A stretch of DNA of 64,000 bases from Lysobacterales bacterium (GTDB lineage: Bacteria > Pseudomonadota > Gammaproteobacteria > Xanthomonadales > Wenzhouxiangellaceae): assembly GCA_002722315.1 (NCBI GenBank), contig PBLG01000007.1:71838-135837 (forward strand), given 5' to 3'. Positions 14,616-23,246 of the stretch are shown piece by piece. Every line of letters starts with the position of its first letter. Positions within the stretch are counted from its first letter, which is position 1. Both the position numbers and the translations under genes were made by a program. The notes below the pieces were generated by a model. That model saw only the letters and a program-made list of their open reading frames with translations, was not told the DNA's origin and made no database searches.

Positions 14616-17321
14616 ATGCGCGCTTTCATCATCCTTCTTGCCGTCATGCTTTCGCCGATCGCACACGCCGGCGCAGCCGATTTTCTGCCCGACTCGCGCT
14701 ACGCGGCCGACGCACCTTCATTCTCGCAGGTACTCGGCTACGAGGCCGGCGAGCGCATCAGTTCGCCCGACAACGTGCGCAAGTGGTTCGACGCGCTGGA
14801 ATCCGCATACCCGGACCGTATCCGCCTGTTTCCCTACGCCACCAGCTGGGAGGGCCGCGAACTCTTCTACGCCGTGATCGGCAGCCCGGAGCGGCTCTCG
14901 CGCCTCGAAGACATCAAGGCCGATATCCAGACCATCGCGCATCCCGACGAACACGACTCGGACGCCGTCGAAGCGGCCATGGGGCGCGTGCCCGGCACCG
15001 TGTGGATGGCCTATTCGGTGCACGGCAACGAAATCTCGCCGGCCGACGGCGCCATGGTCACGGCCTGGCACCTGCTGGCCGCGCAGGACGACGCGGTGGT
15101 CGATTCCGTCCTGGCCGACACGCTGGTGTTCATCAATCCGATGCAGAATCCCGACGGCCGGGCGCGCTTCGTCCACGGCTTCGAAATGGCCGAAGGGCTT
15201 GAACCGGCGGCCAGTCGGCTGGCCGCCGAGCACGATGAGCGCTGGCCCTCCGGTCGCGTGAATCACTACCTGTTCGACCTCAACCGCGACTGGCTTTCGA
15301 TTACCCAGCCCGAAACGAAGGGCCACGTCGCCGCGCTGCTCGACTGGTACCCGCTGGCGTTCGTCGACGCCCACGAGATGGGCGCCGACTCGACGTTCTT
15401 CTTCGCCCCGGAAGCGATTCCCTACAACCCGCTGCTGGCCGGCGACCAGCGCGAGAACCTCGAGATGTTCGGCCGCAACAACGCGCGCTGGTTCGATCGT
15501 TTCGGTTTCCCGTACTTCACCCGCGAAGTCTTCGACGCGTTCTATCCGGGCTACGGCGCCAGCTGGCCGTCGTACTACGGCGGCATCGCGATGACCTACG
15601 AACAGGGCTCGGCCCGGGGCCTGGTGATGCGACTGCGCGACGGCACCGAGATGACCTATGCCGAGACGGTGCGCGAGTACCTGGTCGCCTCGCTGGCCAC
15701 GGCCCAGACCGTTGCCGAGAATCATGAGAAGCTCTGGCGCGATTTCCGCGACTACCGCAGCAGCGCCATCGAACTGGCCGGCAGCGAAGGCCCTCGCGCC
15801 TGGGCCATCCCCGCCCAGACCGACCAGGGCGGCGCCGACAGGCTGGCCGGCCTGCTGGCCAGCCACGGCATCGACACGTTCAGGACCGCCGAGTCCATCG
15901 ACGCCTGCGGCCGCGAGCTTGGCGCCGGCAGCTACGTGATTCCGGCCGACCAGCCCGAGTATCGCAAGCTGCGCGTACTGCTCGATCACCGGGTCGAAAT
16001 GGACGCGGCCTTCGTCGCCGAGCAGGAGCGGCGCCGGGCCAGGGACCTGCCCGACGAGATCTACGACGTGACCGCCTGGTCGCTGCCGCTGATGTTCAAC
16101 ATCGACACCCTGGAGTGTCGTCGCGCGGTGGACACCAACGCCATGCAGGCCGTGGCGCCGGGCGAAATCCCGCCGGGCGAGTTCACCAACGCCGGTGCCG
16201 GCGTGGCCTGGCTGGTGCCCGGCGGCTCGCGCGCGACCGCGAAGCTGATGGCCGCGGCGCTGCGCCACGGCCTCTACCTGCAGTCAAGCGAAGAGGCCTT
16301 CGTGCACGACCAGCGCAGCTTTCCGTCGGGCACGCTGATATTTCCGAGCGCGCGCAACGATGGGGATATTGCATCGGTTCTGGAGCAACTGGCGCGCGAG
16401 ACCGGCGCCGACGTCGTCGGCGTCGACGGCAGCTGGATCACTTCCGGCCCGGACTTCGGCAGCAACAAGACGCCCAGGATCGTCGCGCCGCGCGTGGCGA
16501 TCGCCTGGGACGCGCCCACGGACGTCTATTCACCGGGTGCCGTCCGGTTCGTGCTGGAGCGCCAGTTCGGCTATCCGGTTGTTCCGATACGCACCCGAAC
16601 GCTCAAGACCGCCGACCTGAATCGCTTCGACGTGGTGATCCTGCCCGACGAATCGCGCTGGGGCAGCGGCGGATACGCAGACGTGCTCGGGAGCGCCGGA
16701 AAGGACAACCTGGCCGACTGGGTTTCCGACGGCGGCGTGCTGGTCACGCTGGCCGGCGGCACCGAGTGGGCCGCCCATCCGGACGTGGACCTGCTGGCGT
16801 TTCGCGCCGAGCACCAGGTCCGGGAGGCAATCGCAGATGAAGAGGAAGCGGCAGCATCGGGCGACAGCGCCGACGAGACCGCTCGCGTGCCCGGCACGCT
16901 GATCGAGTCGGCCGAGCAGTTCGAGCAGCTGGCGACGCCGGAGCGCGAGAATCCGGATTCGGTCGCCGGGGTGCTGGTGCGCGCGGTTGTCGATTCGGAT
17001 CACTGGCTGGCCGCCGGCGTGGCCGATACCGTCAACGTGCTGGTGCGCGGCGACAGGATATTCCAGCCCATGACCCGGGATCAGGGCCGCAACGTGGCTC
17101 GCTTCGCGGCCGCCGACGAACTGCTGGCCAGCGGCCACCTGTGGGAAGAGAACCGCGCGCAGATGGCGTTCAAGCCGTTCGTGGTCGCCCAGGACCACGG
17201 GCGCGGCATGGTGATCGGGTTTACCGAGGACCCGGCCGTGCGCGCCTACCTGGACGGGCTCAACATGCTGCTGGTCAACGCCGTGCTGCGCGCGCCCAGC
17301 TACAGCTCGAAGCTGCGATGA
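14616..17321 (+). CDS. Secreted M14 family zinc carboxypeptidase, large form
   Basis: 901 residues with signal peptide (cleavage near Ala20). The M14 domain spans about 40-370: zinc ligands in 'YSVHGNEI' (His136, Glu139), 'NPMQNPDGR' and the third ligand in 'VDAHEMG'. The region after about residue 390 is a long accessory domain; around 630-720 it has a ThuA/glutamine-amidotransferase-like appearance ('FDVVILPDE', 'WVSDGGVLVTLAGG'). This layout matches large bacterial M14 proteins of unknown substrate thought to trim exported peptides. It starts 155 nt after the divergent DUF302 gene. Confidence 0.9.
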   Translation: MRAFIILLAVMLSPIAHAGAADFLPDSRYAADAPSFSQVLGYEAGERISSPDNVRKWFDALESAYPDRIRLFPYATSWEGRELFYAVIGSPERLSRLEDIKADIQTIAHPDEHDSDAVEAAMGRVPGTVWMAYSVHGNEISPADGAMVTAWHLLAAQDDAVVDSVLADTLVFINPMQNPDGRARFVHGFEMAEGLEPAASRLAAEHDERWPSGRVNHYLFDLNRDWLSITQPETKGHVAALLDWYPLAFVDAHEMGADSTFFFAPEAIPYNPLLAGDQRENLEMFGRNNARWFDRFGFPYFTREVFDAFYPGYGASWPSYYGGIAMTYEQGSARGLVMRLRDGTEMTYAETVREYLVASLATAQTVAENHEKLWRDFRDYRSSAIELAGSEGPRAWAIPAQTDQGGADRLAGLLASHGIDTFRTAESIDACGRELGAGSYVIPADQPEYRKLRVLLDHRVEMDAAFVAEQERRRARDLPDEIYDVTAWSLPLMFNIDTLECRRAVDTNAMQAVAPGEIPPGEFTNAGAGVAWLVPGGSRATAKLMAAALRHGLYLQSSEEAFVHDQRSFPSGTLIFPSARNDGDIASVLEQLARETGADVVGVDGSWITSGPDFGSNKTPRIVAPRVAIAWDAPTDVYSPGAVRFVLERQFGYPVVPIRTRTLKTADLNRFDVVILPDESRWGSGGYADVLGSAGKDNLADWVSDGGVLVTLAGGTEWAAHPDVDLLAFRAEHQVREAIADEEEAAASGDSADETARVPGTLIESAEQFEQLATPERENPDSVAGVLVRAVVDSDHWLAAGVADTVNVLVRGDRIFQPMTRDQGRNVARFAAADELLASGHLWEENRAQMAFKPFVVAQDHGRGMVIGFTEDPAVRAYLDGLNMLLVNAVLRAPSYSSKLR

Positions 17322-17409
17322 ACGTCTTCGACGATCCCCTGAACAACTCTGCACGGGCGCGGCGTTATGCTGTGTCCGACATTTCAAATGACTTGAGGAG
17401 AACCCGCGT

Positions 17410-17976
17410 ATGAGCAACCCTCGCATCCTCGCTTTCGCCGGCAGCACCCGCAAGGAGTCCTTCAACCGAAAACTGCTCACGGTCGCCGTCGAGCTGGCCA
17501 GACAGGCCGACCTCGACGTCGAGCACATCGAACTTGCCGATTTCCCGCTGCCGTTCATGGACGAAGACCTCGAGGCCGAGCGCGGTCAGCCCGAGAATGC
17601 CACCGCCCTGCGCCGGCTGATGCTGGACGCCGACGCGTTCATGCTGGCCTGCCCCGAGTACAACAGCTCGATCACGCCGCTGATGAAGAACGTGATCGAC
17701 TGGTGCTCGCGCAAGGAAAGCGGCGGTGGCGACCTGTCGCCCTACAGCGACAAGAATGCGCTTCTTCTGGGTGCCTCTCCGGGCAGAAGTGGCGGCAAGC
17801 GCTCGGTTGAAACGGTCAGGTCGATCCTGGGAAACATCGGCGTTGAAGTGTTCGACAAGGAATTCACCCTGCCCGGCGCCGGCGATGCGTTCGACGACCT
17901 GGGCCAGCTTCGCGACGTCGAAATGGTCGACGCGCTCAAGGCGATCGTGAAGGCGTTCTCCGACTCCATTCGCTGA
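17410..17976 (+). CDS. NADPH-dependent FMN reductase / flavodoxin-like quinone reductase
   Basis: 188 residues, the normal size. The FMN phosphate loop 'AGSTRKESFNRKLL' lies at about 10-23, and 'CPEYNSSITPLMKNVIDWCS' is the family signature for flavin and dimer contacts. It reduces quinones, chromate or azo-type compounds with NAD(P)H in the cytoplasm; the natural substrate is uncertain. GAGGAG is 8-9 nt before the ATG. It lies 235 nt upstream of the borosin-like operon on the same strand, but a joint function is not indicated. Confidence 0.93.
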   Translation: MSNPRILAFAGSTRKESFNRKLLTVAVELARQADLDVEHIELADFPLPFMDEDLEAERGQPENATALRRLMLDADAFMLACPEYNSSITPLMKNVIDWCSRKESGGGDLSPYSDKNALLLGASPGRSGGKRSVETVRSILGNIGVEVFDKEFTLPGAGDAFDDLGQLRDVEMVDALKAIVKAFSDSIR

Positions 17977-18102
17977 CAGTCGCAAGAAGATCCATCAAAA
18001 ACCCTGCAAGGGCGCGACGAGCCTTTGCGCCCCGGTACGGTTGTCAAGGGGTTCGCGGGTCCCGGGAGCGACAGCTGTCTGGCTTTTGAAGGACGCTGCT
18101 CT

Positions 18103-18211
18103 TATACTCGCGGGGTTGGTGTCGGCGGTATACGTCAAATGAACGTTACGAGAATCCGGGCAAGTGCATGCCCGAATGATTTGTTGCCAACCCGATACCA
18201 AGGAGAGGGGA
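18103..18211 (+). promoter_or_regulatory. Possible promoter element and structured leader of the borosin-like operon
   Basis: A TATACT hexamer at 18103-18108 could be a -10 box, but no good -35 is placed 17 nt upstream. A 6-bp hairpin (CGGGCA-AGTGCA-TGCCCG, 18157-18174) lies between it and a strong ribosome-binding site (AAGGAGAGGGG) directly before the precursor ATG. The preceding stretch 17977-18102 shows nothing clear. Confidence 0.35.
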
Positions 18212-18427
18212 ATGACCGGACTCAAACAGCTGTTGATCGACCTGGCCGAGAACGCCGACCTGCAGGACCAGTACGAAAGCGCGCCGGAGAAGACCATGCA
18301 GCGCTACGAGCTTTCCGACGAAGAAGTGAAGGCGATGCTTGCCAAGGACCTCGAAACGATAAAGCGTCTCAGCGGGCTCGAGGAACTGAAGTCGAATGGG
18401 CATATCCAGGCCCACGACTACAAATAG
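18212..18427 (+). CDS. Putative split-borosin precursor peptide (LigA-like leader plus short core)
   Basis: 71 residues. The ATG has a near-perfect AAGGAG site, implying strong translation. Residues 1-54 form a compact helical leader with the pattern of the small LigA-subunit-like/borosin-binding domain: 'LKQLLIDLAENADLQDQYES', 'PEKTMQRYELSDEEVKAML', then 'DLETIKRLSG'. After Gly55 the sequence becomes polar and non-helical ('KSNGHIQAHDYK'), the probable core, with Ile65 its only aliphatic residue after Leu59. There is no cysteine. It is the first gene of a tight operon (12 nt to the GGDEF gene), whose third gene encodes an OphMA-like peptide N-methyltransferase. In Shewanella the split system SonA/SonM has this precursor-plus-separate-enzyme organisation. 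Function here is inferred from that context. Confidence 0.75.
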   Translation: MTGLKQLLIDLAENADLQDQYESAPEKTMQRYELSDEEVKAMLAKDLETIKRLSGLEELKSNGHIQAHDYK

Positions 18428-18439
18428 ACAGGTCCTGAA

Positions 18440-20191
18440 ATGATTCGGGGGGTCATTGCAATCCTCGGCGCCTGGCTGACCATCGGCCTGGCGCTTGCCC
18501 AGGATGAAAGCATCGACCCCGAGGCCTTTCAGGAACGGCTTGAACGCGCGATAGAACTCAATACCACCGCACCATGGCGCGAGTCGCAGCAGATACTCGA
18601 CGAGCTGCGCCCCCACCTCGATATCGCAACCCCCGCACAGTACGCCGAGTACGGCTACCTGGAAGCACGTAACCTGACGCTTTCCGGTGACCTGGCCGGA
18701 GGCCTGGACAAGGTCGCCGCGCTTCTCGAACGAGAACTGACGGCGCAGCAGAAGGTGAGGATCTACCGACTCGGCGCCAACATCGCGATCATCGCCCGCC
18801 GGTTCGAAGAGGCGTTCAGCTACCTGCGCGATGGATTGCGGCTGCTGGACGACCCGCAGGCGGACCTCGACAATGCCGGGCTATACGGGCTGGCCTCGTA
18901 CTCCTATGCACAGGTCGGCGAACTGGCCCGGGCCCGAGAGTTCGGCCACCTGGCGCTGGCCGAGGCGCGCAGGAGCGGCGATCCGCGCGAACTCTGTTAT
19001 GCCGAGCAGCAGCTCGCATTCGTCGACAAGCTCGACGTGCGCATCGAGACCGGCCGCCACTTTTACCAGGCTGCAATCTCGCATTGCCTGGAGGCCGGAG
19101 ACGAGTTGAGCGCCGGCATTTCGGAAAGCGGGTTGGGCGATCTGCTTCGCCTCGCAGGGGAATACGAGGTTGCCGCGCACTGGCTTGCGTCGGGCCTGGC
19201 ACGATTGAAAAAGACCGAATTCGAAAGCGGCGTCTCCGAAACCAGCCTTTACTTCGCGCGCCTGGAAATGGCGCGGGGCCGGCCGGACAGGGTCATCGAG
19301 CTGCTCACGCCGGTGCTTGGCGAGCTTGCGCGTGGCCAGACCTGGGATTACCTGGCCGAGGCCCACAGGATGCTCGGCGAAATCGCCCGGACCCGGCAGC
19401 AGTATCCGCGCGCCATGGAACACTTCGAGGCGCGCATGGAAGCCCGCGAGAAACACCTGGACATGGAGCGCGCGCGCCGGATCGCCTACCTGGAAGTCGA
19501 GTTCGATCTCCAGCATACCCAGCAGCAGCTCGAGCTGTTCCGGGAACAGGCGCGAGTGCGCGAACTGGAAACGCAGAACGAGAGACAGCGAAAGCGCCTC
19601 AGGACGGCCGTTTATGTCCTGGCCGGCGTCCTGTTCGCGATCCTGCTTTTGTTGCTGGCGCATGCAACGCGCGAGCGCAGGAGATTCCAGAACCTGTCGC
19701 ACCGCGACGGCCTGACCGCGCTCAGCAATCACACACGGTTTTTCGAACTGGCCGAACGCGCGTTCGAACTGACCCGCGAGAAGCAGGTCCCGTTCACGCT
19801 GGTCCTGGCCGACATCGACCACTTCAAGCAGGTCAACGACATACACGGCCACCTGACCGGAGACGAGGTCCTGCGCCGGGTCGGCGCGCGGCTGCGCGAG
19901 TGCTTCGGCAAGCAGGGCATCATCGGCCGGATCGGGGGCGAGGAATTCGGGATCGCGATTCCCGGCTATCGTCCAAGCCACATCCAGGACGACCTGGACG
20001 AGCTGCGCGAAGTGCTCAAGGAGGCCCGGTCAGGCGACGAGATCATTCCCGTCACGATGAGCTTCGGTGTTGCCGTGCGCCGCCGCCACGACAGCACCCT
20101 GACCCAGGTGCGCGAGCGCGCCGACGAGGCGCTTTACAAGGCGAAACACGCCGGCCGGAATCGGGTGGTACACGCGGATCGGGGCGAATAG
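18440..20191 (+). CDS. Periplasmic-TPR sensor diguanylate cyclase (GGDEF)
   Basis: 583 residues: signal peptide (MIRGVIAILGAWLTIGLALA), periplasmic TPR-like helical repeats (about 30-340), a coiled coil rich in Glu/Arg/Gln (about 340-390), one membrane span (about 391-412) and a cytoplasmic GGDEF domain (about 425-580). The catalytic signature is GGEEF at 499-503, preceded by 'DIDHFKQVNDIHGHLTGDEV'. The five-residue-upstream inhibitory RxxD site is absent, so product inhibition is probably weak. It should synthesise cyclic di-GMP in response to a periplasmic signal. It lies 12 nt after the precursor gene and 5 nt before the methyltransferase gene, so all three are almost certainly one transcript, an unexpected partner for RiPP genes. 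Confidence 0.92.
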   Translation: MIRGVIAILGAWLTIGLALAQDESIDPEAFQERLERAIELNTTAPWRESQQILDELRPHLDIATPAQYAEYGYLEARNLTLSGDLAGGLDKVAALLERELTAQQKVRIYRLGANIAIIARRFEEAFSYLRDGLRLLDDPQADLDNAGLYGLASYSYAQVGELARAREFGHLALAEARRSGDPRELCYAEQQLAFVDKLDVRIETGRHFYQAAISHCLEAGDELSAGISESGLGDLLRLAGEYEVAAHWLASGLARLKKTEFESGVSETSLYFARLEMARGRPDRVIELLTPVLGELARGQTWDYLAEAHRMLGEIARTRQQYPRAMEHFEARMEAREKHLDMERARRIAYLEVEFDLQHTQQQLELFREQARVRELETQNERQRKRLRTAVYVLAGVLFAILLLLLAHATRERRRFQNLSHRDGLTALSNHTRFFELAERAFELTREKQVPFTLVLADIDHFKQVNDIHGHLTGDEVLRRVGARLRECFGKQGIIGRIGGEEFGIAIPGYRPSHIQDDLDELREVLKEARSGDEIIPVTMSFGVAVRRRHDSTLTQVRERADEALYKAKHAGRNRVVHADRGE

Positions 20192-20196
20192 CCACC

Positions 20197-20982
20197 GTGG
20201 CGAGTGACGCGCACGCGGGCCGCCTGATCGTCGTCGGATCCGGCCTTCAGCCGGCCAGGCACGCCGGTGCCCGGACGGTTTCGGAGATCGAGCGGGCCGA
20301 CGTGGTGTTTTCGCTGGTCGACGGCCTCGCGCTGGCCTGGCTGCGCAGCCTGAACCCCGACTGTCGCGACCTGGGCGTGCTTTATGACGCCGATCGCGAC
20401 CGGCGCGAAAGCTACGCCGAAATGCAGCACATGATCCTCGAACAGGTTCGCGCCGGTCGCGGCGTGTGCGCGGTGCTCTACGGCCATCCGGGGGTATTCG
20501 CACAGGTCGGCCGCAAGGCGATGACGCAGGCGCGCGCCGAGGGTTTCGAGACCCGGATGGAACCGGGCATTTCCGCCGAGGCCTGCCTGTACGCCGATCT
20601 GGACCTGGATCCCGGAGAGCGCGGCGTCCAGTCGTTCGAGGCAACCCAGTTCCTGGTCCAGCAGCGACAGATCGATCCGGCAAGCCTGCTGCTGCTCTGG
20701 CAGGTCTCCCAGGCCGGAAACGTCGGCTGCATCGGGTTCGAGCCGCGACCCGACCGCGTCCGGATCCTGGTCGACAAGCTGTTGCGCTGGTATCCCGAGA
20801 CCACCGAGACGATCCTCTACGAAGCCGCCACGCTGCCCATCCAGGAATTCCGCGCCGAGCGTGTGACGCTGTCTTCCCTTCCCGATGCCGTACTGAACGC
20901 GGCGACCACGCTCGTGATCCCACCGGCAACGGTCGCCGAACCCGACCAGGCGACGCTGCGCCGCCTGGCCGAAGACGACTGA
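20197..20982 (+). CDS. Borosin-type peptide backbone alpha-N-methyltransferase (tetrapyrrole-methylase fold), stand-alone
   Basis: 261 residues from a GTG at 20197, 5 nt after the GGDEF stop. The tetrapyrrole-methylase fold is plain: 'RLIVVGSGLQP' (9-19) and the AdoMet loop 'YGHPGVF' (95-101). It resembles the OphMA methyltransferase domain rather than porphyrin enzymes: 'YDADRDRRESYAEM', 'EGFETRMEPGISAE', 'ATQFLVQQRQIDPA', 'LLWQVSQAG' and 'LVIPPATVA' each have close equivalents there. Tyr63, Arg69, Tyr73 and Tyr95 align with the Tyr/Arg set implicated in OphMA catalysis (Tyr66, Arg72, Tyr76, Tyr98, from memory). The protein stops right after the catalytic domain with no clasp or core peptide, so it must act in trans; the small protein at 18212 is the obvious substrate. 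Confidence 0.88.
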   Translation: MASDAHAGRLIVVGSGLQPARHAGARTVSEIERADVVFSLVDGLALAWLRSLNPDCRDLGVLYDADRDRRESYAEMQHMILEQVRAGRGVCAVLYGHPGVFAQVGRKAMTQARAEGFETRMEPGISAEACLYADLDLDPGERGVQSFEATQFLVQQRQIDPASLLLLWQVSQAGNVGCIGFEPRPDRVRILVDKLLRWYPETTETILYEAATLPIQEFRAERVTLSSLPDAVLNAATTLVIPPATVAEPDQATLRRLAEDD

Positions 20983-20990
20983 AGCCGGCG

Positions 20991-23114
20991 TTAGTCCGCC
21001 AGCCTGGCGTGCAGGTAAGCGAAGATCAGCGCGCTGAGGTAGGCCCGCTGCTTGAGGTTGGCCGCGCCGCCGTGGCCACCCTCGATGTTTTCGTAGTACA
21101 GCACGTCGTGGCCCTGGTCGAGCATCTTCGCGACCATCTTGCGCGCGTGTCCCGGATGCACCCGGTCGTCACGTGTCGAGGTGGTGAAGAACGCGCGCGG
21201 GTATTCGGCCTCGGCCGAGACGTTCTGGTAGGGCGAGTACTTGCCGATGTATTCCCACTGCGCCGGGTCGTCCGGGTCACCGTACTCGGCCATCCAGCTG
21301 GCCCCCGCCAGCAGCTTGTGGTAGCGCTTCATGTCAAGCAGCGGCACCTGGCAGACGACCGCGTCGAACAGCTCGGGGCGCTGCACCATCACCGCACCCA
21401 CCAGCAGGCCGCCGTTGCTGCCGCCCTGGATGCCCAGGTGATCGGGTGAGGTGATGTTGCGCTCGATGAGATCCTCGGACACCGCGATCAGGTCATCGAA
21501 CGCGCGCTGACGGTTTTCCTTAAGCGCGGCCTGGTGCCATTTCGGCCCGAACTCGCCGCCGCCGCGAATGTTGGCCAGCACGTAGACGCCGCCACGCGAC
21601 AGCCACGCCGACCCGGTCACGCCGGAGTAGAACGGCGTGCGCGAGACCTCGAAGCCGCCGTAGGCGCCCAGCAGGGTCGGGTTCTGGCCGTCGGCCTCGA
21701 AACCCTTCGGCGTGACCACAAAGTAGGGAATCCGCTCGCCGTCGGCGGAGGTCGCCTCGTACTGGGCCACGTCCATGCCGTCGGCGTCGAACCAGGCCGG
21801 TTCGGACCGGACCTCCGCGTGGGTGTTGGTCATCGCGTCGGCCTCGAACAGCGTCGACGGGGTCAGGAAGCCGGTGTAGTCGTAGAAGAAGCGGTCGGAC
21901 TTGTCGTCGGCCGTGATCACATCGATCGAGCCCAGGTCCGGCACGTCCAGCGGGGTCGACGTCCAGCCCTGCTCGCCGTGCGTGAAGCGCAGCAGGCGGC
22001 TGACGACGTTGTCGAGCACGTTGACCACGACCGTGTTTTCGGTGGTCGTCACGCCCGAGATCGACGATCGCGCGTCGGGCTGGAAGACCACGCTGAGATC
22101 GGGCTGGCCAGCCTCGAACGAGGCCATCGGGCCGGCCACCAGCGCGCCCTGGGCGTAAGTCGTCCCGTCCACCGTCCAGTCCGATTTCAGCTCGACCAGC
22201 AGCTGGCCGTCAAGCATGCCGGCCAGTTCGGCGTCCTCGGGCACCTCGATGCGGCGGACTTCACCGTCGACGTAGCGAAAATAGTGACGTGAGAAAAAGT
22301 CCGGCACGCGAATGATCAGGTCGTAGTAATCGTCACCGTCCCAGAAACGCACACCGGTGGACGCCACGTCGGTCTTCTCGCCTTCAAAGATCAGCTCCGC
22401 GTCTTCGCGCGCCTGGCCGCGACGCCACAGGCGCACGGTCCGCGGGTAGCCGGAGTCTGTCATGTCAGCCTCTTCGAACGCCGGGCCGTAGAACACGCTG
22501 TCGCGATCACGCCAGCCGATGCTGCTCTTGGATTCGGGCACGAAGAAACCGTCTTCGACGAACTCGCGCGTTTCCAGGTCGAACTCGCGCCGAACTGCCG
22601 CGTCGGCGCCGCCGATGGACAGACCGACCAGGCAACGGTCGTAGTCCGGGTAGCGGCAGTTCGAGCCGGCCCAGACCCAGTTTTCGTCCTCGACCTCGGC
22701 CAGCGCATCGATGTCGAGGATCACGTCCCATTCGCGATCGTTGTCACCATCGTCGGATCGATAGTTCGCCAGCGAGGACTTCCGCCAGATGCCGCGGACG
22801 TGCTCTGCGTCGCGCCAGAAGTTGTAGACTTCGCCGCCCATCAGCGACGGGTAGGCGATGCGGTCGTCCGAGGTGTAGATTTCAAGCGCACGCTCGTGGA
22901 TGAGCTCGAACAGCGGATGCGACTCGAGCTCCGAAATAGAGACTTCGTTCTGCCCGCGCGCCCATGCCAGCGCATTCGGGCCTTCGACGTCTTCCAGCCA
23001 GAGATAGGGATCGTTCTGTGCCATAACGTTTCCAGTTGCGGCCATTGTGATGACGCTTGTCGTAACAATCGTCGTAACAATCGTCGCGGTGAGTGCGAAT
23101 ATTCGGAATTTCAT
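20991..23114 (-). CDS. Secreted prolyl oligopeptidase (S9A family)
   Basis: 707 residues with an N-terminal signal sequence (about 1-32). A seven-bladed propeller (about 100-440) precedes the alpha/beta-hydrolase domain. The catalytic triad is Ser566 in 'QGGSNGG', Asp650 in 'STRDDRVHPG' and His681 in 'EGGHGG'. These enzymes cut short peptides after proline (or related residues) in the periplasm. It is convergent with the borosin-type methyltransferase gene (8 nt between stop codons). Prolyl oligopeptidase-family proteases mature fungal borosins, but here the signal peptide and opposite orientation make that link only a possibility. Other exported peptidases in the window suggest general peptide use. 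Confidence 0.93.
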   Translation of the reverse strand: MKFRIFALTATIVTTIVTTSVITMAATGNVMAQNDPYLWLEDVEGPNALAWARGQNEVSISELESHPLFELIHERALEIYTSDDRIAYPSLMGGEVYNFWRDAEHVRGIWRKSSLANYRSDDGDNDREWDVILDIDALAEVEDENWVWAGSNCRYPDYDRCLVGLSIGGADAAVRREFDLETREFVEDGFFVPESKSSIGWRDRDSVFYGPAFEEADMTDSGYPRTVRLWRRGQAREDAELIFEGEKTDVASTGVRFWDGDDYYDLIIRVPDFFSRHYFRYVDGEVRRIEVPEDAELAGMLDGQLLVELKSDWTVDGTTYAQGALVAGPMASFEAGQPDLSVVFQPDARSSISGVTTTENTVVVNVLDNVVSRLLRFTHGEQGWTSTPLDVPDLGSIDVITADDKSDRFFYDYTGFLTPSTLFEADAMTNTHAEVRSEPAWFDADGMDVAQYEATSADGERIPYFVVTPKGFEADGQNPTLLGAYGGFEVSRTPFYSGVTGSAWLSRGGVYVLANIRGGGEFGPKWHQAALKENRQRAFDDLIAVSEDLIERNITSPDHLGIQGGSNGGLLVGAVMVQRPELFDAVVCQVPLLDMKRYHKLLAGASWMAEYGDPDDPAQWEYIGKYSPYQNVSAEAEYPRAFFTTSTRDDRVHPGHARKMVAKMLDQGHDVLYYENIEGGHGGAANLKQRAYLSALIFAYLHARLAD

Positions 23115-23246
23115 TTCGTTCTCTACCCGTCAAGAAAATTTTCAGTAGCGTATTCTGCCCTGCCCCGGTAGTCGCTGTGTCGCCGACAATCGGTGTCGAA
23201 CCGTAACACCGCAATGCGCCGACTTCGAATGACATAGACTGCCGCG

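Noticed and set aside
17977-18211. c-di-GMP riboswitch before the GGDEF-containing operon
   Set aside because: The leader lacks the conserved GEMM-I core and its tetraloop receptor elements; only a 6-bp hairpin was seen.
18212-18427. Nif11-type nitrile-hydratase-like RiPP leader
   Set aside because: The helical pattern and operon partner fit the LigA-like borosin-binding leader better, and there is no Gly-Gly cleavage site or lanthionine/radical SAM partner.
20900-20982. Core peptide fused to the C-terminus of the methyltransferase, as in OphMA
   Set aside because: The protein ends about 20 residues after the domain in a polar helix (TLRRLAEDD); there is no room for clasp and core.
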